Assembly (NCBI GenBank): GCA_037349105.1
Contig: JAYJMM010000019.1
Span: forward strand, 1,426,001-1,490,000
Length of the DNA: 64,000 nucleotides
Direction: 5' to 3'
Origin: Limnomonas spitsbergensis
Taxonomy: Eukaryota; Chlorophyta; Chlorophyceae; Chlamydomonadales
Positions 1 through 11,510 of this stretch are shown here, piece after piece. The notes below the pieces were generated by a model, which saw only the letters and a list, made by a program, of their open reading frames with translations, was not told the DNA's origin and made no database searches. Position 1 is the first letter of the stretch, and each line of letters begins with the position of its first letter. The translations under genes were made by a program, and so were the position numbers.

Positions 1-505
1 GGCCGCAGTCCAAACTGCGGCCATGAGTGTTGTTGCAGCTTCCTCATCGTCACCCGCCGCAATGGCCGCTCTGGAGCGCTGTAGGCCCTGCTCATCTCCG
101 GCCAGTGCTCCGCTGTAAATTGCTGCCTTGTCCGCTTTCCAACTCAGGATTGTTCTGCTCCTTCCCGCTGGCTGGCCAACTGTTGGCTGACTCCCCCCCA
201 CATCGATTCTGCTGTCTCCGGGTGGCCTGAGGGTGGCCGCTACCGGCCTATTATCCGAGAGATCCGATCCGGTGGGCAGCACCGCACTATCCTGCACCTG
301 CCCCAACACGGAGTGGTGCACAGCGATGTGGTCTACGAGGGACCGGCCAGTAGCTGCCAGGAAGGTCGCGTCCCCTAGGTCTCCCTTGCGGCATGTGTGC
401 AGCAGCATGCCGGTGGCCGCCACCGCGTTGAGCAGCATCCTAGCCTGAGGCTTCACAATTTTGGGCGGGTCAGACACTGGTGCTTCAGGCTGTTGGGGGA
501 CCAAG
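1..505 (-). mobile_element. LINE-like ORF fragment (probable endonuclease C-terminal part), open at the left edge
   Basis: One minus-strand frame stays open for about 168 codons from near position 505 to the window edge. It contains a stretch reading ATGRSLVDHIAVHHSVLG and then SDLSDNRPVAATL. This resembles the end of the APE-type endonuclease of non-LTR retrotransposons, where a (I/V)DH motif and a final SDH.P motif are typical; here the histidine of SDH is replaced by asparagine. A tryptophan-containing LSWKADKAAIYSGAL segment follows, as in the linker before the reverse transcriptase. The upstream end is broken by a short SINE-like repeat at 506. No reverse transcriptase is visible because the window ends. 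The first 22 bases form a perfect 9-bp stem with a CCAA loop. Family assignment is from pattern only; it could be another kind of transposon ORF. Confidence 0.4.
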
Positions 506-619
506 TCAATGACGTTACACCTCTGAGCCTACCCTTGCTAAAAAAGGCTCGGCCACGTGGGCACCTAACTGAAGGGAACAAACACAAGGGGGCTGGGGGG
601 GGGGAAGGAGGAAGAGTTT
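506..619 (+). repeat. Short SINE-like repeat, copy 1
   Basis: The copy begins GTCAATGACGTTACACCTCT, continues through a GGCTCGGCCACGTGGGC core and ends in a G/A-rich tail. It interrupts the LINE-like ORF at 1-505, so it inserted after that ORF. Confidence 0.7.
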
Positions 620-883
620 GAAATAAAATGAATCGAGTCTGGGGGGACTTAATTCATCAGCATGACTGGTGCTCCTGCTCTTTTACACAACTCGGCTATG
701 CACAGGTCAGCGGTCAGCCATGACCATGTCTTCTCAAGTGTCGCGTTTCGATAAGGCCCTCAGCATAATCTGGTGTGATACTGTGATATAGGCTTCGCTA
801 TGCCACTAGAGCATCTGGCGCCAGATTGCGAAGCCTATACCACAGCATAATCCTTCTTATGCTATTCTATTTCATATGGACAA

Positions 884-932
884 ACTGTCGGGCGCTCACA
901 CGGCCGCGTTTTTAGCATGGCCCAGAGGTTTA
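884..932 (-). repeat. Short SINE-like repeat, partial copy
   Basis: On the minus strand it shows the CTCTGGGCCATGCTAAAAA head and a GGCCGTGTGAGCGCCCGAC core. It abuts the second repeat family that starts at 928. Confidence 0.55.
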
Positions 933-1165
933 GAACGGTGCATACCCGCTGGGCCTTGAGGGCAGGGCCTAGGCAGAGGTGTAACGTCCATGGCTACCAT
1001 GGCCCGCTGGGCCCTGCTGAGTGCTGAACGCTCGGCCACGTGGGGCTGGTAGGGAGTGCCTAAGCTCAATTTCAGGTCCCATGCACAGCCAGTGCCATGG
1101 TGCAGCCATACCATCCTCCTATGTGAGGGGATACGAACATGGAACCCGGCGATCTAGACAGGGGG
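928..1165 (+). repeat. Second dispersed repeat family (AACGGTGCATACCCGCTGGG), copy 1
   Basis: This stretch shares a long, nearly colinear sequence with 21447-21620: AACGGTGCATACCCGCTGGG, GCTCGGCCACGTGGGGCTGG, ATGGTGCAGCCAT, CATCCTCCTA and GAACATGGAACCCGG, in the same order. Shorter relatives lie at 31893-31975 (minus) and 51163-51206. Part of its core (GGGCCCTGCTGA, GCTCGGCCACGTGGG) resembles the short SINE-like family, so the two may be related. Confidence 0.65.
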
Positions 1166-1222
1166 GAGAAAATCGCGTGGATGGCGGGTTCAATAATTCA
1201 ATCTCTGGGTATGGATGACAGA

Positions 1223-1310
1223 GGTCAATGACATAATACCTCTGGGCCCTGCTCAAAAAAAGGCTTAGCCGCGTGGGCGCCCAACTGTACCGTTGGGAAA
1301 AAGGAAAAGG
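1223..1310 (+). repeat. Short SINE-like repeat with long purine tail
   Basis: The head GGTCAATGACATAATACCTC and the core GGGCGCCCAACTG are followed by an A/G-rich tail that runs past 1340. Confidence 0.7.
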
Positions 1311-2338
1311 AACTTAAGATGAGGGAAAGAAGGAGAAAAACACAACAGAGAAAGAAACACCCCCCAAAAGGAAAAGGCAGCCCGAAGTATTCCTGCCTCT
1401 CTCAAGCCCGAATGACAGAGGTGTACCGTCATTGACATGCTTTGCATTATACATGAAACCCTGTGGTCCCTCCTTGCCCCCTCTTGAACTCAGTTCCTGA
1501 CTCGGCCCTATATTAGGCTGTGTGTGTCATGTTTGCGTTCTTGCTTTTTGTTGTGAGGGCCTCTGGGTAGTTTGGGCCTTATGGCTTCTAATGTGCGAGC
1601 TGTGTCTTTGCGGGTGGGGGCCATACCTTTTGGTGTACCAGGGCAGGCTTGGATGGGAGGCTCTGCCTTTTGTTGAGGACGTTGCAAGCATTGTCGAGGC
1701 CTAGAATTGTTGCTTGTTTTTGCCTTATGGGGGAATAAGTAGGCTTGAGAGGGGCATAGATACTTCGGGCTGTCTTTTCTTTTTTTGGGGGGGGGGATTT
1801 CTTTCTCCTTTAGTCCTTTGTGTTCTTCTCCTTCTTTCCCTCTTACCTTAAGTTTCTTTTCTTTTAACGGGACAGTTGGGCGCCCATGCGGCCGAGCCTT
1901 TTTGAGCAGGGCCCAGTAGTGTTATGACATTGACCTTCTGGTGTACTGTACGCACTTTTACCAGTCCATGCAGATCCCTACCTGGTTTCCTGTTTGGTTT
2001 TTGTCTCCTCCTGCATGTCAGTTGCCGTTTTTAGGCTGAAGCATATTTTTTGTCACCCTTAGTTATGCTAAGCATCTTTTTTCTCTTAGTTATGCTATGC
2101 ATTTTTTTTATTGCTGTATAGTCCTATTTTTAGTTATGCAAAAGAAAAATTCCGTTACTTTTTTTTTTACTTGAGCCGCCTCTAGGCTTCTGATGGTTGA
2201 GCGTGATCTAGCAAGATGGTTGGGTGCCCACACGGTGTACTTCATTTACTTTGCAAATTGTATTAACTGTATCCTTATAAATTACAATCGGGGCGTCAAG
2301 CTGTTGTGCCATTTGCTGCCTAATCTGACATGTGATGA
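1311..2338. other. Non-coding interval between repeats
   Basis: I see no gene here. The stretch 1520-1860 is GT- and T-rich, with a poly-G run near 1786, and shares short motifs (ATGGG-AGGAGGCTCTG) with 21180-21330, so it is probably another dispersed repeat. A minus-strand copy of the short SINE-like family sits at 1864-1935. The last 400 bases are AT-rich spacer up to the CACTA element. Confidence 0.5.
1864..1935 (-). repeat. Short SINE-like repeat, minus copy
   Basis: On the minus strand: GGTCAATGTCATAACACTAC, a GGGCCCTGCTCAAAAAGGCT core, GGGCGCCCAACTGTCCCGTT, then a purine-rich tail (a pyrimidine tract on the plus strand at 1800-1863). Confidence 0.75.
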
Positions 2339-2530
2339 CACTACTACTCAAACCCCCTGTTTTGGTAGGTAGGTGGTGTCAAAACTGGTAGGTTTTCCTA
2401 CCGATTTCAGCCAACTTACCAAAAATTAGGGCTATGATTCCCCGACCTACCAGAATTGGCTTGTACCTACCATTTCTTGCCTAGTCCCCTACCAAAGATC
2501 TCAAAACCTGCCATTTATTGTCCAGCCCCT
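2339..2530 (+). repeat. Left terminal inverted repeat and subterminal repeats of the CACTA element
   Basis: The first 31 bases form the terminal repeat. They are followed by many copies of CTACC(A/G) or its complement, including the palindrome GGTAGGTTTTCCTACC near 2388. Confidence 0.8.
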
Positions 2531-2837
2531 ACAAAAATGCCAAGTGAGCCAAGTTGCTACAAATGGGGCAGACAAATAGCAAACAATCCAGTCAATCGAC
2601 ATGATGTCCCTCATTTAACTTTTTAGCAATCCTTGTTTTATAAGGGCAGGCAAAGCCACACTCGTAGGGCGGGTGGAGGTTCATTGGACAGAGGACATCG
2701 AGATGGTGTTTTAGGGGAAGGAGGGAATGATGAAAGAAAGGAAATGGGGAGTGGGGGCTAAAGAAGGGGAATTAAAGAGTTAAACCAAAATCTATAGAGC
2801 AAGTGGGCCACTAGGGCCCATCTATAGCATTTGGGGG

Positions 2838-5800
2838 GAGGGAAGACTGTTGGCGGAGGAGGTCAGAGTGCGCTGGTGAGAGGGGGGCTTGGTGGCGGAG
2901 GAGGTCAGAGTGCGATGGGGAGAGGGGGGCTTGGTGACGGAGGAGGTCGGAGTGCGCTGAGGAGAGGGGGGCTGGGTGGCGGAGGAGACAGGAGTGCACA
3001 GGGTTGAGGGGGGCTTAGTGGCGGAGGAGGTCAGAGTGCGTTGGGGGGAGGGGGGACTGGAGGCAGAGGAGGTCAGAGTGTGTTGGGGGGAGGGGGGCTG
3101 GTGGTGGAGGAGGTCAGAGTGTGTTGGGTGGAGGGGGGCTGGTGGCGGAGGAGGTCGGAGTGCGCTGGGGGGAGGGGGGGCTGGAGGCAGAGGAGGTCAG
3201 AGTGTGTTGGGGCGAGGGGGAATGGTGGCGGAGGAGGTTGGAGTGCGCTGGGGGGAGGGGGGGCTGGTGGCGGGGGAGGTTGGAGTGCGCTGGGGGAGGG
3301 GGGGCTGGTGACGGAGGAGGTCGGAGTGCGCGGGGGGAGGGGGGGCTGTTGAGGAGACAACAGTGCGATGGGGGAGGGGGGCTGGTGGCGGAGGAGGTCG
3401 GAGTGTGCATGCATGGGGGAGGGGGGACTGGTGGCGGAGGAGGTCAAGAGTGCGCTGGGGGGGGGGGGGGCTTGGTGGTGGAGGGGGTTTGAGTGCGCTG
3501 GGGGAGGGGGGCTTGGTGGCGGAGGAGGTCACAGTGCGCTGGGGAGAGGGGTGCTTGGTGGTGGAGGAGGTCAGAGTGCGCTGGTAGGAGGGGGGCTTGG
3601 TGGCAGGGAGGTTGGAGTGCGCTGGGGGAGGGGGGGCTGGTGGCGGAGGAGGTCGGAGTGCGCTGGTGAGAGGGGGGCTTGGTGGCGGAGGAGGTCAGAG
3701 TGCGCTGGGGGGAGGGGGGATTGGAGGCAGAGGAGGTCAGAGTGTGTTGGGGGGAGGGGGACTGGTGGTGGAGGAGGTCAGAGTGTGTTGGGGGGAGGGG
3801 GACTGGTGGCGGAGGAGGTTGGAGTGCGCTGGAGGCATGGGGGGCTGGTGGCGGAGGAGGTTGGAGTGCGCTGGCGGGAGGGGGGGCCTGGTGGCGGAGG
3901 AGGTCAGAGTGCGGTGGGGGGAGGGTGGGCTGGTAGCGTAGGAGACAGGAGAAGTGCGCTGGGGGAGGGTGGGCTGGTGGTGGAGGAGGTCGGAGTGCGC
4001 TGGGGGGAGGGGGGCTTGGTGGCGGAGGAGGTCAGAGTGCGCTGGGGGGAAGGGGGACTGGTGGCGGAGGACTGGAGGTCAGAGTGTGCAGAGGGGGGGG
4101 GCTGGTGGTGGAGGTGGTCAAAATGCGCTGGAGGGAGCGGAGACAAGTGGGGGAGGAGGTCAGAGTGCGCTGGGGGAGGGGGGGCTGTTGGCGGGGGAGG
4201 TTGGAGTGCGCGAGGGGGAGGGGGGGCTGGTGGTGGAGGAGGTCGGAGTGCGCGAGGGGGAGGGGGGGCTGTTGAGGAGACAAGAGTGCGATGGGGGAGG
4301 GGGGCTGGTGGCGGAGGAGGTCCGAGTGAGCATGGGGGAGGGGGGACTGGTGGCAGAGGAGGTCAAGAGTACGCTGGGGGGAGGGGGGCTTGGTGGTGGA
4401 GGGGGTTGGAGTGCGCTGGGGGAGGGGGGCTTGGTGGCGGAGGAGGTCGGAGTGCGCTGGGGAGAGGGGGGCTTGGTGGTGGAGAAGGTCAGAGTGCGCT
4501 GGTAGGAGGGGGGCTTGGTTGCGGGGAGGTTGGAGTGTGTGGGGGGAGGGGGGGCTGGTGGCGGAGGAGGTCGGAGTGCGCAGGGGAGAGGGGGGCTTGT
4601 TGGCGGAGGAGGTCCGAGTGCGATGGTGAGAGGGGGGCTTGGTGGCGGAGGAGGTCAGAGTGCGATGGGGAGAGGGGGGCTTGGTGACGGAGGAGGTCGG
4701 AGTGCGCTGAGGAGAGGGGGGCTTGGTGGCGGAGGAGACAGGAGTGCACAGGGTTGAGGGGGGCTTAGTGGCGGAGGAGGTCAGAGTGCGTTGGGGGGAG
4801 GGGGGACTGGAGGCAGAGGAGGTCAGAGTGTGTTGGGGGGAGGGGGACTGGTGGTGGAGGAGGTCAGAGTGTGTTGGGTGGAGGGGGGCTGGTGGCGGAG
4901 GAGGTCGGAGTGCGCTGGGGGGAGGGGGGGCTGGAGGCAGAGGAGGTCAGAGTGTGTTGGGGCGAGGGGGAATGGTGGCGGAGGAGGTTGGAGTGCGCGG
5001 GGGGGAGGGGGGGCTGGTGGCGGGGGAGGTTGGAGTGTGCTGGGGGAGGGGGGGCTGGTGGCGGAGGAGGTCGGATGTGCGCGGGGGGGAGGGGGGGCTG
5101 TTGAGGAGACAGGAGTGCGATGGGGGAGGGGGGCTGGTGGCGGAGGAGGTCGGAGTGTGCATGGGGGAGGGGGGACTGGTGGCGGAGGAGGTCAAGAGTG
5201 CGCTGGGGGGGGGGGGGGCTTGGTGGTGGAGGAGGTTTGTGTGCGCTGGGGGAGGGGGGCTTGGTGGCGGAGGAGGTCACAGTGCGCTGGGGAGAGGGGT
5301 GCTTGGTGGTGGAGGAGGTCAGAGTGCGCTGGTAGGAGGGGGGCTTGGTGGCAGGGAGGTTGGAGTGCGCTGGGGGAGGGGGGGCTGGTGGCGGAGGAGG
5401 TCGGAGTGCGCTGGTGAGAGGGGGGCTTGGTGGCGGAGGAGGTCAGAGTGCGACGGGGGGAGGGGGGCTTGGTGACGGAGGAGGTCGGAGTGCGCTGTGG
5501 AGAGGGGGGCTTGGTGGCGGAGGAGACAGGAGTGCACTGGGTCGAGGGGGGCTTAGTGGCGGAGGAGGTCAGAGTGCGCTGGGGGGAGGGGGGATTGGAG
5601 GCAGAGGAGGTCAGAGTGTGTTGGGGGGAGGGGGACTGGTGGTGGAGGAGGTCAGAGTGTGTTGGGTGGAGGGGGACTGGTGGCGGAGGAGGTTGGAGTG
5701 CCCTGGAGGCATGGGGGGCTGGTGGCGGAAGAGGTTGGAGTGCGCTGGCGGGAGGGGGGGCCTGGTGGTGGAGGAGGTCAGAGTGCGGTGGGGGGAGGGT

Positions 5801-7860
5801 GGGCTGGTGGCGTAGGAGACAGGAGAAGTGCGCTGAGGGAGGGTGGGCTGGAGGCCGAGGAGGTCGGAGTGCGCTGGGGGGAGGGGGGCTTGGTGGCGGA
5901 GGAGGTCAGATTGCGCTGGGGGGAAGGGGGACTGGTGGCGGAGGACTGGAGGTCAGTGTGCAGAGGGGGGGGGCTGGTGGTGGAGGTGGTCAAAATGCGC
6001 TGGAGGGAGCGGAGATAAGTGGGGGAGGAGGTCAGAGTGCGCTGGGGGAGGGGGGGCTGGTGGCGGGGGAGGTTGGAGTGCGCTGGGGGAGGGGGGGCTG
6101 GTGGTGGAGGAGGTCGGAGTGCGCGAGGGGGAGGGGGGGCTGTAGAGGAGACAAGAGTGCGATGGGGGAGGGGGGCTGGTGGCGGAGGAGGTCCGAGTGT
6201 GCATGGGGGAGGGGGGACTGGTGGCGGAGGAGGTCAAGAGTGCGCTGGGGGGAGGGGGGCTTGGTGGTGGAGGGGGTTGGAGTGCGCTAGGGGAGGGGGG
6301 CTAGGTGGCGGAGGAGGTCGGAGTGCGCTGGGGAGAGGGGGGCTTGGTGGTGGAGAAGGTCAGAGTACGCTGGTAGGAGGGGGGCTTGGTTGCGGGGAGG
6401 TTGGAGTGTGCGGGGGGAGGGGGGGCTGGTGGCGGAGGAGGTCGGAGTGCGCTGGGGAGAGGGGGGCTTGTTGGCGGAGGAGGTCAGAGTGCGATGGGGA
6501 GAGGGGGGCTTGGTGACGGAGGAGGTCGGAGTGCGCTGAGGAGAGGGGGGCTTGGTGGCGGAGGAGACAGGAGTGCGCAGGGTTGAGGGGGGCTTAGTGG
6601 CGGAGGAGGTCAGAGTGCGCTGGGGGGAGGGGGGACTGGAGGCAGAGGAGGTCAGAGTGTGTTGGGGGGAGGGGGACTGGTGGTGGGGGAGGTCAGAGTG
6701 TGTTGGGTGGAGGGGGGCTGGTGGCGGAGGAGGTCGGAGTGCACTGGGGGGAGGGGGGCTGGAGGCAGAGGAGGTCAGAGTGTGTTGGGGCGAGGGGGAA
6801 TGGTGGCGGAGGAGGTTGGAGTGCGCGGGGGGGAGGGGGGGCTGATGGCGGGGGAGGTTGGAGTGCGCTGGGGGAGGGGGGGTTGGTGGCGGAGGAGGTC
6901 GGAGTGCGTGGGGGGGAGGGGGGGCTGTTGAGGAGACAACAGTGCGATGGGGGAGGGGGGCTGGTGGCGGAGGAGGTCGGAGTGTGCATGGGGGAGGGAG
7001 GACTGGTGGCGGAGGAGGTCAAGAGTGTGGTGGGGGGAGGGTGGGCTGGTGGCGTACGAGACCGGAGAAGTGCGTTAGGGGAGGGTGGGCTGGTGGCGGA
7101 GGAGGTCGGAGTGCGCTAGGGGGAGGGGGGACTGGTGGCGGAGGAGGTCAAGAGTGCGCTCGGGGGAGGGGGGGCTGCTTGCGGAGGAGTTCAGATTGCG
7201 TTGGGGGGAGGGTGGCTTGGTGGCCGAGGAGGTCACAGTGTGTTGGGGGGAGGGGGGCTTGGTGGCGAAGGAGGTCAGAGTGCACTTGGGGGAGGTGGGA
7301 CTGCTGGCGGAGGATTTCAGAGTGCGGAGGGGGGAGGGAAGACAAGTGGCGGAGGAGGTCCGGGTGCGCTGGAAGGAGGGGGGCTTGGTGGCGGAGGAGG
7401 TCAGAGTGCGCTGGGGGGAAGGGGGACTGGTGGCGGAGGACTGGAGGTCAGAGTGTGCAGAGGGGGGGGGGGGGGGGGCTGGTGGTGGATGTGGTCAAAA
7501 TGCGCTGGAGGGAGCGGAGACAAGTGGGGGAGGAGGTCAGAGTGCCCTGGGGGAGGGGGGTCTGGTGGCGGACGAGGTCGGAATGCGCTGGTGGGAGGGG
7601 GGACTGCTGGCTATGCTGGCGGAGGAGGTTAAGAGTGTGCTAGGGGAGGGAAGACAAGTGGCGGAGGAGGTCAGGGTGCGCTGGGGGAGGGGGGCTTGGT
7701 AGGAGAGGAGGTCAGCGTGCGCTCGGGGGAGGGGGGACTGGTGGCGGAGGAGGTCAGAGTGCGCTGGGGGTGGGGGGACTGCTAGCGGAGGAGGTCAGGG
7801 TGCGCTGTGGAGAGGGGGGACTGGTGGCTGAGGGGGTGAGAGTGTGCTGTGGAGAGGGGG
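2838..7860 (+). repeat. G-rich minisatellite, ~40-42 bp unit, about 120 copies, with ~1.8-kb higher-order repeats
   Basis: The unit reads roughly GGTGGCGGAGGAGGTC then GGAGTGCGCTGGGGGAGGGG. The plus strand is extremely G-rich, with runs up to 12 G near 3459, so G-quadruplex formation is likely. Long open frames cross it on both strands, but they only reflect a unit near a multiple of three. Rare variants mark a super-repeat: GGAGTGCACAGGGTTGAGG at 2991 and 4741 and a close variant near 6570; CTGGAGGCATGGGG at about 3832 and 5705; a GTGGTCAAAATGCGCTGG variant near 4117, 5988 and 7492. The spacing is about 1.75-1.87 kb except the last interval (~1.5 kb). It lies inside the CACTA element. Confidence 0.9.
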
Positions 7861-7865
7861 GACTG

Positions 7866-8203
7866 CGCACAGCGGGGCCGCTAGCACACATACATGGGAC
7901 TGCAAACAACGGGGCCGCTAGCACACATACATGGGACTGCAAACAGTGGGGCCGCTAGCACACATACATGGAACTGCAAACAGCGGGGCAGCCACCACAC
8001 ATGCATGGGACTGCGCACAACGGGGCCGCTAGCACACATACATGGGATTGCAAACAGCGGGGCCGTTAGCACACATTATGGGACTGCAAACAGCGGGGCC
8101 GCTAGCACGTGTACATGGAACTGCAAACAGCAGGGCAGCCACCACACATACATGGGACTGCGCACAACGGGGCCGCTAGCACACATACATGGGACTGCGG
8201 TAT
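7866..8203 (+). repeat. Tandem array, ~37-bp unit, about 9 copies
   Basis: The unit reads GGGGCCGCTAGCACACATAC followed by ATGGGACTGCAAACAAC. It starts directly after the G-rich array and grades into the next array, with no unique spacer. Confidence 0.85.
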
Positions 8204-10690
8204 GAGGTTGAGCGGTAGGAGCATGAGCGGTAAGAGCAGGGGCGGAGGAGCAGGAGCAGCAGGAGCATCAGCGGTATGAGGAGGAGAGGGAGGAGCAGTA
8301 GGAGTAAGAGCAGTTTCAGTAGGAGCGGTAGTGGCAAGAGCAGGAGCGGGAGGAGAAGGAGTGGTAGGAGCATGAGTGGCATATGCATGAGCGGTAGAAT
8401 GCGGTTGGGGCATGTGCGGTAGGAGCATGAGCGGTAGGAGCATGAGTGGCAAGATATCAGGGGTAGGAGCAGAAGCGTCATGAGCGGTAGGAGCAGTAGG
8501 AATAGAAGCGGTAGGAGCAAGAGCGGGGCAGTAGGAGCATGAGCGGTATGAGGTGGAGCGGTATGAGTATGAGCGGTAAGAGCATGAGTGGCAAGACATC
8601 AGGGGTAGGAGCAGGAGCGTCATGAGCGGTATGAGCAGAAGGAGTAGAAGCGGTAGGAGCTGGAGCAGGGGCTGTAGGAGCATGAGCCGTATGAGGTGGA
8701 GCTGTAGGAGCATGAGCGGTAGGAGCCTGACCAGTAAGAGCAAGGGCTTGAGGAGCATCAACGGTATGAGTAGGAGAGGGAGGAGCAGTATGAGTAGGAG
8801 CGGTTTAAGTATGAGCGGTAGTGGCAAGAGGAGGAGCGGGAGGAGAAGGAGTGGTAGGAGCATGAGTGGCATATGCATGAACAGTAGGATCAAGAGCATT
8901 CTGAGCGGTAGGAGCAGAAGCGGTAAGAGCATTAGCGGTTGGGGCAAGTGCGATAGGAGCATGAGCGGTAGGAGCATGAGTGGCAAGACACCAGGGGTAG
9001 GAGCATGAGCGTCATGAGCGGTAGGAGCAGTAGGAGTAGAAGCGGTAGGGGCAGGAGCAGGGGCAGTAGGAGCATGAGCGGTATGAGGTGGAGCGGTAGG
9101 AGCATGAGCGGTAAGAGCAAGGGCTGGAGGAGCAGGAGCTGAAGAGCATCAGCGGTATGAGTAGGAGTGGGAGGAGCAGTAGGAGAAGGAGTGGTTTAAG
9201 TAGGAGCGGTAGTGGCAAGAGCAGGAGCGGGAGGAGAAGGAGTGGTAGGATCATGTGTGGTATATGCATGAGCGGTAGGAGCAAGAGCTGTCTGAGCGGT
9301 AGGAGCCGAAGCGGTAAGAGCATTAGCGGTTGGGGCAGGTGTGGTAGGAGCATGAGCGGTAAGAGCATGAGTGGCAAGACATCAGGGGTATGAGCACGAG
9401 CGTCATGAGCGGTATGAGCAGTAGGAGTAGAAGCGGTAGGGGCAGGAGCATGGGCAGTATGAGCATGAGCCGTATGAGGTGGAGCGGTAGGAGCATGACC
9501 ATTTAGCGCAAGGCCTGGAGGAGCAAGAGCGGAGGAGCAGGAGCGGCAAGAGCATCAGCGGTATGAGCAGGAGAGGGAGGAGAGGTAGGGGTAGGAGCGG
9601 TTTAAGTATGAGCGGTAGTGGCAAGAGGAGGAGCGGGAGGATAAGGAGTGGTATGAGCATGAGTGGCATATGCCTGAACGGTAGGATCAAGAGCATTCTG
9701 AGTGGTAGGAGCAGAAGCGGTAAGAGCATTAGCGGTTGGGGCAAGTGCGATAGGAGCATGAGCGGTAGGAGCATGAGTGGCAAGACATCAGGGGTAGGAG
9801 CATGAGCGTCATGAGCGGTAGGTGCAGTAGGAGTTTAAGCGGTAGGGGCAGGAGCAGGGGCAGGAGGAGCATGAGCGGTATGAGGTGGAGCGGTAGGAGC
9901 ATGAGCGGTAGGAGCATGAGCGGTAAGAGCAAGGGATGGAGGAGCAAGAACATGAGAATGTGGTAGGAGCAGGAGTAGTTTGAGCAGGAACGGTAGGAAC
10001 AGGAATGGTAAGAGCAAGAGCGGTAAAAGCAAGTGCGGGAGGAGCGGGAACGGTATGAGCAGGAGCGGTAGGTGCATGAGCGGTAAGAGCAAGGGTTGGA
10101 TGAGTAGGAGCGGCATGAGCAGGAACGACATGAGCATGAGTGGTAGAGGCAGAAGCATGAGCGGCATGAGCAGGCGTGGTAGGAGCATGAGCGGTAAAAG
10201 TATGAGCGGTATGAGCGTGAGTACTAGGAGCTGTAGGGACGGGAGCGGTGTGAGAAGAAACGGTAGGAGTAGGAAGGGTAAGAGCAAGAGCGGGAGGAGC
10301 AGGAACGGTATGAGCATGAGAGGGAGGAGCAAGATCGGAAAGAGCAGGATCGGTGGGAGTAAGAGCGGGAAGAGCAGAAGTGGTAAGAGCTGGAACGGTA
10401 AGAGCGAGAGTGGGAGAAGCATGAACGGAAGTAGACTGAGCGGTAGGAGCTGGAGCGGCAGGAGCATCAGCGGTAAGAGCAGCAGAGAGAGGAGCAGTAG
10501 GAGTAGGAGCGGTATAAGTTGGAGCGGTAGTAGGAGGAACAGTAGCGGGAGAAGGAATAGTAGGAACATGAGTGGTATATGCATAAGCGGTAGGGGCAAG
10601 AACATGAGCGGTATGAACATAAGCGGTAAGAGTAGGAGCGGCAAAGGCAGGTGCGGTCGGAGCATGAGTGGTAGGACATCAGGAGTAGGA
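8204..10690 (+). repeat. Tandem array, 15-bp unit GAGCGGTAGGAGCAT, with ~390-410 bp higher-order repeats
   Basis: The basic unit is GAGCGGTAGGAGCAT and its variants. A rare marker, GGCAAGACATCAGGGGTAGG, recurs near 8591, 8979, 9370 and 9779, giving a super-repeat of about 390-410 bp. Because 15 is a multiple of three, long frames appear: Ser/Arg/Gly-rich on the plus strand and Leu/Pro-rich on the minus strand. I do not read these as proteins. Confidence 0.9.
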
Positions 10691-11125
10691 GGGTCTAAAC
10701 CATGGGTTTGAACCAAGGGTGTGAACCATGGGTCTGAACCAAGGGTCTGAACCATGGGTCTGAACCAAGGGTCTGAACCAAGGGTCTGAACCATGGGTCT
10801 GAACCAAGGGTCTGAACCATGGGTCTGAACCAAGGGTCTGAACCAAGGGTCTGAACCATGGGTCTGAACCAAGGGTCTGAACCATGGGTCTGAACCAAGG
10901 GTCTGAACCAAGGGTCTGAACCATGGGTCTGAACCAAGGGTCTGAACCATGGGTCTGAACCAAGGGTCTGAACCAAGGGTCTGAACCATGGGTCTGAACC
11001 AAGGGTCTGAACCAAGGGTCTGAACCATGGGTCTGAACCAAGGGTCTGAACCATGGGTCTGAACCAAGGGTCTGAACCAATGTACGAACCAAGAGTATGA
11101 ACCATGGGTACGAACCATGGGTCTC
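10691..11125 (+). repeat. Tandem array, 13-bp unit GGGTCTGAACCA(A/T)
   Basis: About 32 copies of a 13-bp unit, alternating between GGGTCTGAACCAA and GGGTCTGAACCAT. On the minus strand it would give a repeating GSDPWFRPLVQTH motif. The unit boundaries stay in register for 400 bp, so homogenisation is recent. Confidence 0.9.
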
Positions 11126-11269
11126 CTTGCGCCATCTATCGCTTGTTCGTTCACGCGTTATCTTCTTCATTATCCGAGCTCTCATGTCGGTGCTTGCGTC
11201 AAACTCTCCTAGAAATTGGGAGGATAAGGGTTCGTCAGGGGGTAAGGGTTTGTCGGGGAAACCTGATTC

Positions 11270-11510
11270 GCATGAATACATGCAAGGGTACATGCATGCA
11301 TGAATGGGTCGCATGCATGGGTGCATGTAAGAGGTGCACGTAAGGGCTACATGCAGACATGGTGCATGCATGAATGCAAGGGTACATGCATGCATGGGTT
11401 GCATGTAAGGGGTAGCAGAAAAGGGATGCATGCAAGGGTACAAACATGCATGGACTGCATGCATGAAGGGAACAAGCAAGGTTACATGCAAGCAGAGTGC
11501 AAACCCTAAA
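11270..11510 (+). repeat. Degenerate GCATGCATGGGT repeats
   Basis: Irregular copies of GCATGCAT and GGGTACATGCA, many self-complementary. No coding signal is credible. Confidence 0.7.

Noticed and set aside
1223..1935. A 700-bp MITE with the short repeat as terminal inverted repeats
   Set aside because: The two copies face each other, but other copies are solitary and carry their own target duplications, so two independent insertions explain it better.
2976..7702. Many long Gly/Trp/Glu-rich or Pro/Ser-rich open frames (up to 439 codons) across the G-rich array
   Set aside because: They exist in several overlapping frames on both strands because the repeat unit is near a multiple of three and poor in A/T. 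There is no start context and no domain.
7866..8203. CRISPR-like appearance of regularly spaced repeats
   Set aside because: There are no unique spacers; the units are directly tandem and the context is eukaryotic.
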